Shown here piece after piece: positions 1 through 6,898 of a stretch of DNA of 10,749 nucleotides. Origin of the DNA: an uncultured Bacteroidales bacterium (GTDB taxonomy: Bacteria > Bacteroidota > Bacteroidia > Bacteroidales > UBA932); the NCBI GenBank assembly GCA_937899055.1, contig CALBPX010000028.1, positions 1-10,749 of the forward strand. The letters run 5' to 3'. The notes under the pieces are model-generated. The model saw only the letters and a program-made list of their open reading frames with translations, did no database searches and was not told the origin of the DNA. The translations under genes were made by a program, and so were the position numbers. Position 1 is the stretch's first letter, and each line of letters starts with the position of its first letter.

Positions 1-1101
1 ATACAGGGCTATCATCAAGGCCTGAAGTGTTGCGTCAAAGCCAAGTATAGATTCCAATACGGCCAAGGCCGCCATAATTGCACCTCCCGGAACTCCTGGT
101 GCCGCCACCATGGTAACCCCAAGCATAAATATGAAGCCTGTATAAAGCCCTATGTCTGTGGGCATTCCCGTCATCCACATAATGGCAAATGCGCAGGCTA
201 CAATCTTCAGGGTGCTGCCCGAAAGATGGATTGTGGCACACAGCGGAACCGTAAACGAAGAAATGCCGTAGTCCACTCCGTTCTTTCTGGTCTGTTGCAG
301 GGTTACAGGTATGGTTGCAGCCGAAGACTGGGTTCCCAAGGCCGTAACATATGCCGGAAGCATGTTCCAAAGGCATCTGAACGGATTCTTGCCGCTTATA
401 AGGCCCGCTACCACAAACTGAATCAGCAACAGCGCTATGTGCATTGCAAATATCACCAGAATGACCTTCAGGAAAAGCCTCAGTACAGACCAGACCTGCC
501 CTTCTACTCCCAGAATCAGAAAGGTACCGAATATATACAGTGGCAGAAGCGGTATTATCACTTTGCGGATTACAAGGTAGATTATTTCCCTGAAATCGCT
601 GAGTACCCTTGTCAGTGTATCAGCCTTGGAGTAAGCCGCACCAAGGCCCAGCACAAAGGCCAGAATCAACGCACTCATTACCCCGAACAGAGGCTGCATG
701 TCAATGCTGAAATAAGGCAGTACGGAGGAAGATTCGCTCATTGCGGCAAGGGCAAAAGAAGAGTCCTTTACAAGAACCACAGGGTATAACGCCTTGCAGG
801 AAAAATATGAGAAATAACCTGCAAAAATCGTTGAAAAATAGGCAAGAAGCACCGTTATCAGAAGAAGCCTTCCGGCACCTTTACCCATCTCGGCGATACC
901 GGGAGCCACAAGCCCCACTATGAGCAACGGTATTATGAAACTCAGAAAATTTCCGAACAGGGAGTTGAAGGTAGAAAACACGCGCGTTGCCCACATCGGA
1001 AAAAACATGGAGCACACTATGCCCAGCACAATGGCTATGAGCACTTTGGGCAGCAGCCCCAACTTGAATTTCTTTTTATCCTTCTTAATTTCTTCTTCCA
1101 T
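1..1101 (-). CDS. DAACS family cation:dicarboxylate/amino acid symporter, 3' end cut off by window edge
   Basis: Inner-membrane secondary transporter of the glutamate/dicarboxylate:cation symporter family (GltPh/SstT-like). Translating the reverse strand from the ATG at 1101 gives 367 uninterrupted residues to base 1, with no stop. After a lysine-rich cytoplasmic start there are many hydrophobic segments. The HP1 serine-rich loop reads GTQSSAATIP (residues 256-265), and the HP2 region carries APGVPGGAIM (334-343); both are family signatures. The TM7 motif that is usually NMDGT reads HLSGS (292-296), so cation and substrate binding may differ from GltPh. The last transmembrane helix, with its substrate-binding residues, lies beyond the window. 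The start is 24 bases after the cydB stop and in the same frame, so the gene is probably transcribed with cydAB; this is inferred from spacing. The family is sure, the substrate unknown. Confidence 0.9.
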   Translation of the reverse strand, partial: MEEEIKKDKKKFKLGLLPKVLIAIVLGIVCSMFFPMWATRVFSTFNSLFGNFLSFIIPLLIVGLVAPGIAEMGKGAGRLLLITVLLAYFSTIFAGYFSYFSCKALYPVVLVKDSSFALAAMSESSSVLPYFSIDMQPLFGVMSALILAFVLGLGAAYSKADTLTRVLSDFREIIYLVIRKVIIPLLPLYIFGTFLILGVEGQVWSVLRLFLKVILVIFAMHIALLLIQFVVAGLISGKNPFRCLWNMLPAYVTALGTQSSAATIPVTLQQTRKNGVDYGISSFTVPLCATIHLSGSTLKIVACAFAIMWMTGMPTDIGLYTGFIFMLGVTMVAAPGVPGGAIMAALAVLESILGFDATLQALMIALY

Positions 1102-1125
1102 GCTGTCTGCTTTATAATCAACGAT

Positions 1126-2265
1126 TTATCTGGCAGTCATCTTCTTCCAGACATAGCCTATGTAGAGTATCACAAAAGGCACTGCAAGCGATACCCAGGC
1201 CATAGTCCTGAGGGTGTAAATGCTGGATGAGCTGTTGTACAGGGTCAAAGAACTCTGCAAGTCATACAGAGAGTGGAAATAGGCCATATCGCCAAACCCG
1301 ATGTTGAGCAATATGCCCAAAACTGCAAGAAAGACTCCCAGACCGGTTACATAGAACGAGCTCTTGCCCTTGAACATTATGCGTCCAAGCCCAATGAGAA
1401 CCAATACCGTACCTACCAGGAATATGGCTGCTATCCACCAATGACTCAGCATATTGTGCAAATATGCATAATGTTCTTCAACAATGGGTCCCTCTGTACC
1501 GTTAAAAGACTCAGACAAGGTATCTACCCTGTATCCGTAAGTAAGGAACATGCTAACCACAAAAGCTACAAAGAAAAGAACAAAGGCAGTTCCGGTAACT
1601 TTTACGCGGCCCAGGCACCTGGATGCAATATCGGCTGCCGCATCTCCTTCCATTTTACTGCACTGGCCATAGGCATAGAGCATACCCAGAGTACGGGCAG
1701 CCAGAAATACAACTATTCCCAGCAGCAGGTTGAACGGCTTGAATATCAGTTCAAGCCCCCGGTAATCGTTGGTCCAGTAAGACACTATGTTTGCAGAAGG
1801 CACCGTAAGGTTCATTTTGTCAACCGCATAGTTTCCTCCGGATATGAAAGTTGCTACGGCCACCCCTATCAGCACCGTTCCAAGCAGTCCGTTGATTTTG
1901 AGAAAGGCTTCGTATGTGCCCTTCCCCAGGAGATTCTTCTCGCGGCTGCGGAACTCGTAAGAAAAAGCCTGAATTACAAAACTCAGCAGGATGATAATCC
2001 ACAGCCAGTAGGCCCCGCCGAAACTTGTGGAATAGAACAGCGGAAACGATGCAAAGGCAGCGCCTCCGAAAGTGACCAGCGTGGTAAACGTAAGTTCCCA
2101 TTTATGCCCGAAAAGGCTCAGCAACAGCCGCTTTTCGTCTTCTGTCTTGGCAACTCCGCCAAGTAATGTCTGCCCTCCCTGAACAAACATCAGAAATACC
2201 AGAGCGGCGCCCAGAACAGAAACTATAGCCCACCAGTAAAGTTGGAGAAAATGATATGTTGTCAT
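1126..2265 (-). CDS. cydB: Cytochrome bd ubiquinol/menaquinol oxidase subunit II (CydB)
   Basis: Second membrane subunit of the cytochrome bd terminal oxidase, which oxidises quinol and reduces oxygen to water at the inner membrane. The 379-residue product is a hydrophobic multi-helix protein of normal family length. Recognisable stretches are FVQGGQTLLGG (27-37), KWELTFTTLVTFGGAAFASF (55-74) and FSYEFRS (101-107). These align with the E. coli regions around WDGNQVWLI and FDYRS, but in the divergent form typical of Bacteroidetes CydB. The aspartate of the E. coli WDGNQ motif, recalled as part of the proton path, is here Glu57, which could keep that role. The start ATG lies 26 bases after the cydA stop. 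The gene is translationally independent but clearly in the cyd operon. CydB binds no haem itself but is needed for a stable complex. Confidence 0.97.
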   Translation of the reverse strand: MTTYHFLQLYWWAIVSVLGAALVFLMFVQGGQTLLGGVAKTEDEKRLLLSLFGHKWELTFTTLVTFGGAAFASFPLFYSTSFGGAYWLWIIILLSFVIQAFSYEFRSREKNLLGKGTYEAFLKINGLLGTVLIGVAVATFISGGNYAVDKMNLTVPSANIVSYWTNDYRGLELIFKPFNLLLGIVVFLAARTLGMLYAYGQCSKMEGDAAADIASRCLGRVKVTGTAFVLFFVAFVVSMFLTYGYRVDTLSESFNGTEGPIVEEHYAYLHNMLSHWWIAAIFLVGTVLVLIGLGRIMFKGKSSFYVTGLGVFLAVLGILLNIGFGDMAYFHSLYDLQSSLTLYNSSSSIYTLRTMAWVSLAVPFVILYIGYVWKKMTAR

Positions 2266-2291
2266 ATTGTATTCGGTTTATAGTAAGACAC

Positions 2292-3863
2292 TCAGTTCCA
2301 TTTTATACCTTCCGGACCCTTTTTTATCTGGTTGAAGGCAATCTTCAGTTCAGCCGCAAGAAGCGTGGTAAACAGTACTGCAAATATTATGAATGTGGTC
2401 CAGACATTGCCGGATGACACTCCCGATACCGAAGCCCCTACCGGCAGAAGATCCTGAATCGTCCACGGCTGACGCCCTACTTCTGCAACAATCCATCCCG
2501 ACTCGGCGCAGATATAGACCAGCGGAACGGAAACTATCGCGATGAAAATAAACCACTTCTTTTTTTCTATGAGATTCTTCTTTGCAAACCACCAGCACAG
2601 AAGCAGGAAGAGTATGAAATATCCTCCCAGAATTACCATGATGTGGAAAGAATAGAAGGTCATGGGGACATTCGGTATGCTTTCCTCAGGGTCTTTGAGG
2701 AACCCGTATCCGAAATATTCAAAATTTTCGTCCAGATACTGCCGGGCCTGAGAAAGAACCTGATTCCTTACGGCAGTGTCAGGATTGTCTTTGTACTGAC
2801 CGTAAAGCGCCAGGGCACGCCTTGCCATATTTCCCCTCTCCACTTTTTCTGTAAACGGAATGGCTGTCTTTTCTTCACCATTGGCGTCTTTATATGTGTA
2901 ACCTCCTTCTATTATGTCCGTTATGCCTGGAACAAAGCTGTCAAAATCCATATTTGCAAGGAATGACAGGCCCTTGGGTATGGATATTTTGAACAAATAG
3001 GGATCTTCCTGATTGCTGTAGGTTTTCTTTGGATTGAGCACCCCTATTCCTACCAGTGGAGTTCCTTTTTCTCCGCGATACAGACCCTCCATTGCTGCCA
3101 GTTTCATGGGCTGGGTCTTGGCTACGGTAACGGCGGAACTGTGACCGGTTACCATGAGCATGAATATGGCAAACAGCCCAAAGACCGTTGCATACTTAAT
3201 GCTCCTGAGCGAGAATTCCTTGTTTCTCTTCTTTTTCAGGTACCAGCAGGAGATTGCAATTACAACAACCGCAGCAACCAGGAATCCGCTCAGAACGCTG
3301 TGGCAGAACTTGGTAATTGTAGTAGAAGAAAATACAATTCCCCAGAAGTCAACCATTTCGTTCCTGCCCGTTGCAGGATTGAAGGCAACGCCTACAGGAT
3401 TCTGCATCCATCCGTTTGCCGTCAGAATCCAATATGCAGACAGATTGGCTCCTATGGCCGTGAGCCAGGTAGAAGCAAGATGGAAGCCCTTGCTGACCTT
3501 GTTCCATCCAAAATACATTACGGCAAAGAAAGTGCTTTCCATAAAGAAGGCAAAGATGCCTTCTATGGCCAACGGAGCACCGAATATGTCGCCCACAAAC
3601 CAGGAATAGTTGCTCCAGTTGGTACCAAACTCAAACTCGAGTATTATTCCAGTTGCCACTCCGCAGGCAAAGTTTATGGCAAAAATCCGGCTCCAGAACT
3701 GGGTGAGCTTTTTCCAAGACTCATCTCCGCACCGGTAATACTTTGTTTCAAAGATTGCTATCAGGATTCCCAACCCCAATGTAAGCGGCACAAACAGCCA
3801 ATGATACATTGCCGTAAGCGCAAACTGCAATCTGGAAGCATCTACTAAAGAAGAAAGTAACAT
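2292..3863 (-). CDS. cydA: Cytochrome bd ubiquinol/menaquinol oxidase subunit I (CydA)
   Basis: Haem-bearing catalytic subunit of cytochrome bd oxidase, 523 residues, close to the usual length. The start reads SRLQFALTAMYHWLFVPLTL, nearly the same as in E. coli. Expected ligands are present: His21 (high-spin haem), His188 (in TKFCHSV) and Met409 (in SFHIMV) for haem b558, and the conserved acids Glu101, Glu109 and Glu454. The GRQPW motif is at 463-467. The periplasmic Q-loop spans about 250-400 and holds KLAAMEG (254-260), whose Lys and Glu match the quinol-site residues of E. coli CydA. The enzyme lets the cell scavenge oxygen at very low levels; Bacteroides fragilis is known to use cytochrome bd this way. 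The gene begins 3 bases after the DUF4492 stop, so the two are tightly coupled. Confidence 0.99.
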   Translation of the reverse strand: MLLSSLVDASRLQFALTAMYHWLFVPLTLGLGILIAIFETKYYRCGDESWKKLTQFWSRIFAINFACGVATGIILEFEFGTNWSNYSWFVGDIFGAPLAIEGIFAFFMESTFFAVMYFGWNKVSKGFHLASTWLTAIGANLSAYWILTANGWMQNPVGVAFNPATGRNEMVDFWGIVFSSTTITKFCHSVLSGFLVAAVVVIAISCWYLKKKRNKEFSLRSIKYATVFGLFAIFMLMVTGHSSAVTVAKTQPMKLAAMEGLYRGEKGTPLVGIGVLNPKKTYSNQEDPYLFKISIPKGLSFLANMDFDSFVPGITDIIEGGYTYKDANGEEKTAIPFTEKVERGNMARRALALYGQYKDNPDTAVRNQVLSQARQYLDENFEYFGYGFLKDPEESIPNVPMTFYSFHIMVILGGYFILFLLLCWWFAKKNLIEKKKWFIFIAIVSVPLVYICAESGWIVAEVGRQPWTIQDLLPVGASVSGVSSGNVWTTFIIFAVLFTTLLAAELKIAFNQIKKGPEGIKWN

Positions 3864-3866
3864 ATC

Positions 3867-4079
3867 TTATCGTTTGTCTTGTGTGAGATTTTCAATTACA
3901 TGTGCAGCCTTCTCTTCCTGAGTCTTGTATTTTCCAAGTTCTGGCCTAAAAAAGAACACCCTCAGAATCAGGAACATAATTACCAGTTTTATCAGAATTA
4001 TAAGCCAAAGGCTCCGCCCCACCTCCATGTTCCTGAAGCCATCGCGATAAAACTCATATACTTTTCTGAATATGTTCAC
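3867..4079 (-). CDS. DUF4492 small membrane protein, cytochrome bd-associated
   Basis: A 70-residue protein with a short aromatic and basic N-terminus (MNIFRKVYEFYRDGF, 1-15), one strongly hydrophobic helix (about 24-45) and a charged C-terminal tail. Sequence and position match the DUF4492 family, known as a small gene just upstream of cydA in Bacteroidetes and Campylobacterota. It starts at GTG (4079-4077); the only other early start codon, the Met at residue 18, would remove the conserved N-terminal stretch. The stop is 3 bases before cydA. By analogy with the single-helix bd subunits CydX, CydY and CydH it may be an accessory subunit or assembly factor. That role is inferred from context and topology, not shown by any motif. 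No convincing leftward promoter was found upstream. Confidence 0.88.
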   Translation of the reverse strand: MNIFRKVYEFYRDGFRNMEVGRSLWLIILIKLVIMFLILRVFFFRPELGKYKTQEEKAAHVIENLTQDKR

Positions 4080-4100
4080 ATCGTAAATTTAATAAAATGG

Positions 4101-4136
4101 TTTCAAATCCGGCCCACTTTTTGAAAAGTATTTCAA
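4101..4136. promoter_or_regulatory. Overlapping inverted repeats between divergent cyd and ferredoxin genes (possible operator)
   Basis: Three half-sites lie in the 90-base divergent region: TTTCAAA (4101-4107), TTTGAAA (4120-4126) and TTTCAA (4131-4136). The first two form a perfect 7-base inverted repeat with a 12-base spacer. The second, read as TTGAAA (4121-4126), forms a 6-base inverted repeat with the third over a 4-base spacer. The tighter repeat ends one base before the -7 element of the rightward gene, where a regulator could act. It resembles the dyad shape of Crp/Fnr-type sites but does not match the TTGAT-N4-ATCAA consensus. A binding role is inferred. Confidence 0.4.
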
Positions 4137-4137
4137 C

Positions 4138-4145
4138 TATATTTG
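4138..4145 (+). promoter_or_regulatory. Bacteroidetes -7 promoter element for the ferredoxin-like gene
   Basis: TATATTTG matches the Bacteroidetes primary-sigma -7 consensus TAnnTTTG exactly. The expected transcription start, about 7 bases downstream, is near 4152, leaving a leader of roughly 18 bases before the ATG at 4170. A TTTG occurs at 4120-4123, but its 14-base gap is shorter than the usual 17-23, so no good -33 element is seen. Confidence 0.5.
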
Positions 4146-4169
4146 CACACGGCAAGAACACAGAACACT

Positions 4170-4595
4170 ATGGAAAAAAGCATAAATAAAGAAAGAAGAC
4201 AATGCCTGAAAACAGCCGGCCTTTTCATAGCCGCGCTCGCAGGCTCAAGCATAATCAACAGGCTCGGAGCCGCTTCCGGCACTTTTGACGCTCTTTTGGA
4301 TCAGGACCAGCAACAGCAGAGAATAGTCAGAAAAGCCGTATATGTGGCCAACAACTGCAAGATTCACAAGCAGATAAACTCAAAGGCAAAAAATCCCCAG
4401 CAATGCAATCTATGCGTGGAGGCCTGCCCAAAGAAATGCATAACCGCCGTTGAAGTAAAAGGCGGCAAAGGACTGAAAGCCCCAAAGATTGACGATGCCA
4501 CCTGCATCGGATGCGGAAGATGCTGGAGGGTATGCCCCGAGGAACCCAAAGCCTGGGAAATCTGGGACCGTACCAACAACAAGAAGCTAAGGTAA
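4170..4595 (+). CDS. Exported ferredoxin-like protein with two [4Fe-4S] motifs and a Tat-like signal
   Basis: A 141-residue iron-sulfur protein. The N-terminus ERRQCLK (8-14) followed by a hydrophobic run (15-29) resembles a twin-arginine signal, which would carry a folded cofactor protein to the periplasm. The C-terminal half is a ferredoxin domain. Its second motif is canonical, CIGCGRCWRVCP (112-123). The first is irregular: Cys79, 82, 86 and 90 in CNLCVEACPKKC, that is C-x2-C-x3-C-x3-C instead of C-x2-C-x2-C-x3-C; a further Cys63 lies upstream. An electron-transfer role is likely, but the partner is unknown. The ATG at 4170 is chosen because an in-frame TTG at 4143 lies inside the -7 element. 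The gene diverges from the cyd cluster, 90 bases away, and its stop is 43 bases from the folD stop. No stem-loop terminator is evident in that gap. Confidence 0.85.
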   Translation: MEKSINKERRQCLKTAGLFIAALAGSSIINRLGAASGTFDALLDQDQQQQRIVRKAVYVANNCKIHKQINSKAKNPQQCNLCVEACPKKCITAVEVKGGKGLKAPKIDDATCIGCGRCWRVCPEEPKAWEIWDRTNNKKLR

Positions 4596-4638
4596 TCGCA
4601 GTAACGGAACAGCCTCTACTCGTCGTAGCGGTCTTCGA

Positions 4639-5520
4639 TTATTTATGGTTCTTGTATGCCTTAAGAGTATTCTGCAGTAGAGAGGCTATTGTCATGGGAC
4701 CTACTCCTCCCGGAACAGGAGTTATATAACTGCACTTGGGGGCAACCTTCTCAAAGTCAACATCCCCTACCAGGCGGTGGCCGCTCTTTCTGGAAGGATC
4801 TTCAATCGAATTGATACCGACATCTATGACGACGGCACCCTCCTTCACCATATCTTCCTTCACGAAGAACGGTATGCCTATGGCTGCAACTATGATATCA
4901 GCTTCTCTGGTATATTTCTCGATGTCTTTGGTGCGGCTGTGGCACATCGTAACGGTGCAGTCTCCCGGATAGCCCTTTCTTGAAAGCAGGTTGGCCATCG
5001 GCCGTCCCACTATGTTGCTCCGGCCGAGCACCACGCAGTTTTTACCCTTTGTTTCAATGCCGTAGCGTTCCAAAAGCGTCATTATGCCCATAGGCGTAGC
5101 TGGAAGGAAAGTATCCTGGCCCAGCATCATCTTGCCGGCAGAAACCGGATGGAATCCATCTACGTCCTTGGACGGGTCTATGGTTGCAATCACCTTGTTC
5201 TCGTCGATGTGCTTAGGGAGAGGAAGCTGGACAATCAGGCCGTCTATATTGCTGTCTGCGTTGATATTGCGTATGATGTTCAGGAGTTCTTCCTCCGTGG
5301 TTTCCTTCGGAAGACGGATTACGTCAGAAGTAAAACCGGCATCTGCACAGGCCTTTTCCTTGTTTGCCACATAAGTTTTACTTGCAGGATTATCCCCTAC
5401 CAGAATGGCTGTAAGAGACGGTCTCCTTCCACCTTTTGCAACAATATCATCTACTTCATGCTTGATTTCCGCCCTGATGGCTTCAGCGGTGGCTTTTCCG
5501 TCCAGAATTCTGTATTCCAT
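4639..5520 (-). CDS. folD: Bifunctional methylenetetrahydrofolate dehydrogenase / methenyltetrahydrofolate cyclohydrolase
   Basis: Cytoplasmic enzyme that interconverts 5,10-methylene-THF, 5,10-methenyl-THF and 10-formyl-THF, supplying one-carbon units for purines and formyl-methionine. Its 293 residues are a normal length. The substrate-site motif YVANKEK (50-56) holds the catalytic Tyr50 and Lys54. VQLPLP (97-102) and KDVDGFHP (118-125, with Asp121) follow in the usual order. The Rossmann cofactor motif GRSNIVGRP is at 166-174 and the C-terminal signature PVPGGVGPMT at 268-277. All expected catalytic residues are present. The gene starts 11 bases after the ffh stop, so it is almost certainly transcribed with ffh. 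Its 3' end faces the ferredoxin-like gene. Confidence 0.98.
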   Translation of the reverse strand: MEYRILDGKATAEAIRAEIKHEVDDIVAKGGRRPSLTAILVGDNPASKTYVANKEKACADAGFTSDVIRLPKETTEEELLNIIRNINADSNIDGLIVQLPLPKHIDENKVIATIDPSKDVDGFHPVSAGKMMLGQDTFLPATPMGIMTLLERYGIETKGKNCVVLGRSNIVGRPMANLLSRKGYPGDCTVTMCHSRTKDIEKYTREADIIVAAIGIPFFVKEDMVKEGAVVIDVGINSIEDPSRKSGHRLVGDVDFEKVAPKCSYITPVPGGVGPMTIASLLQNTLKAYKNHK

Positions 5521-5531
5521 AACCTTGACTT

Positions 5532-6872
5532 TTAACGGCCCATATTCCTGAGGTTGCGCATCTGGGCCATACGGTTTCTCAGACCGCCTCCTGCAACGTT
5601 CTTCATCACTTTCTTTGTCTGCTCAAACTGCTTGATGAGCCTGTTTACCTCAGCAATAGAAGTTCCGCTGCCACTGGCAATGCGGTTGCGGCGGCTGCCG
5701 TTGAGAACCTCGGGATGCTCTTTTTCAAAAGGCGTCATAGATTGGATTATGGCCTCCACTCCTTTGAAAGAACTGTTGTCTATATCCACATCTTTGATGG
5801 CCTTGCCCACTCCGGGCAGCATGCTCGCCAGATCCTTGATGTTACCCATCTTCTTGATTTGCTGGATCTGCTGGTAGAAATCGTTGAAGTCGAACTGGCT
5901 CTTTATGAGTTTCTTCTTGAGCTTGCGTGCTTCTTCCTCGTCAATCTGCTCCTGAGCCTTTTCCACCAGGGTTACAACGTCTCCCATACCCAGGATACGG
6001 TCTGCAATACGCTCAGGGTGGAACACATCCAGGGTATCCAGTTTTTCTCCGGACGATATAAACTTGATAGGCTTGTTTACCACGGCCTTTATGGAAAGAG
6101 CCGCACCGCCTCTGGTATCACCGTCCAGCTTGGTCAGAACAACTCCGTCAAAATCAAGCACATCGTTGAAAGCCTTGGCCGTCTCAACTGCATCCTGACC
6201 TGTCATGGAGTCAACTACAAACAATATCTCGCTCGGATTCAGGGCCTTCTTCAGACTCCCTATCTCCTTCATCATTTCCTCATCCACGGCAAGACGTCCG
6301 GCGGTATCTACAATTACCACATCAAACTGCTCAGACCTGGCCTTCTTTACCGCATTCTCCGCAATTCTTACAGGATCCTTTACGCCTTCCTCCGTATATA
6401 CCGGAACCTGAATAGATTCTGCAAGAACCTTCAACTGGTCAATTGCAGCCGGACGGTAAACATCTCCGGCCGCCAGAAGCACGCGCTTTCCTCTCTTGTT
6501 CTTGAGCTGGTTGGCAAGTTTGCCTGAAAATGTGGTCTTACCGGAACCCTGGAGGCCGGCTACCAGAACTATTGCCGGATTTCCCTTCAGGCTGATGTCC
6601 GCTGCGCTGCTTCCCATCAGGCGGGCAAGTTCGTCGTGAACTATCTTCACCATCATCTGGCCTGGCTTTACGCTCTTTATAACGTCTTGGCCAAGAGCCA
6701 CTTTCTTAACATCATCGCAGAAGCTTTTTGCAACCTTGTAGCTTACGTCAGCTTCTATTAGGGCCCTGCGTATGTCTTTGAGGGTTTCCGATATATTTAC
6801 TTCAGTAATCCTGCCCTGGCCCTTCAGCAGGCGGAAAGACCGGTCCAGTCTGTCAATTAGGTTTTCAAACAT
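5532..6872 (-). CDS. ffh: Signal recognition particle GTPase Ffh (SRP54)
   Basis: Protein part of the signal recognition particle; it binds signal sequences of nascent membrane proteins and, with 4.5S RNA and FtsY, docks ribosomes at the translocon. The 446-residue product has the helical N domain (1-about 90), the GTPase G domain and the RNA- and signal-binding M domain (about 300 on). G-domain motifs are GLQGSGKTT (106-114), DVYRPAA (137-143), DTAGR (189-193) and TKLDGD (247-252). The M domain carries the RNA-binding SRRNRIASGSGTS (393-405). The C-terminus after residue 425 is short and ends in a basic, methionine-containing tail, without the long methionine-rich extension of E. coli. The ATG is 26 bases after the lysA stop. 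No SRP RNA gene was recognised in the window. Confidence 0.98.
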   Translation of the reverse strand: MFENLIDRLDRSFRLLKGQGRITEVNISETLKDIRRALIEADVSYKVAKSFCDDVKKVALGQDVIKSVKPGQMMVKIVHDELARLMGSSAADISLKGNPAIVLVAGLQGSGKTTFSGKLANQLKNKRGKRVLLAAGDVYRPAAIDQLKVLAESIQVPVYTEEGVKDPVRIAENAVKKARSEQFDVVIVDTAGRLAVDEEMMKEIGSLKKALNPSEILFVVDSMTGQDAVETAKAFNDVLDFDGVVLTKLDGDTRGGAALSIKAVVNKPIKFISSGEKLDTLDVFHPERIADRILGMGDVVTLVEKAQEQIDEEEARKLKKKLIKSQFDFNDFYQQIQQIKKMGNIKDLASMLPGVGKAIKDVDIDNSSFKGVEAIIQSMTPFEKEHPEVLNGSRRNRIASGSGTSIAEVNRLIKQFEQTKKVMKNVAGGGLRNRMAQMRNLRNMGR

Positions 6873-6898
6873 ATTCCTTCAAATGTGATATGCTGCTA

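Noticed and set aside
226..789. A 187-codon open frame on the + strand across the symporter gene
   Set aside because: It is antisense to an unbroken, clearly recognisable DAACS protein and its translation resembles no family.
1273..2166. A 297-codon open frame on the + strand opposite cydB
   Set aside because: It is antisense to a well-conserved cydB; its Gln-, Tyr- and Cys-rich product looks like a shadow of codon bias.
4084..4091. TAAATTTA as a leftward -7 element for the DUF4492-cydAB genes
   Set aside because: The last consensus base is wrong, the nearest TTTG is only 12 bases away, and transcription would begin at or inside the GTG start.
4121..4136. A consensus Fnr/Crp site
   Set aside because: The half-sites are TTGAAA/TTTCAA, not TTGAT-N4-ATCAA, so only a general dyad is claimed.
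4596..4638. Shared terminator between the converging ferredoxin-like and folD genes
   Set aside because: Only a 4-base CTAC/GTAG pairing with no T tract is visible, too weak to call.
5715..6527. A 270-codon open frame on the + strand opposite ffh
   Set aside because: It mirrors ffh codons and has no recognisable domain.
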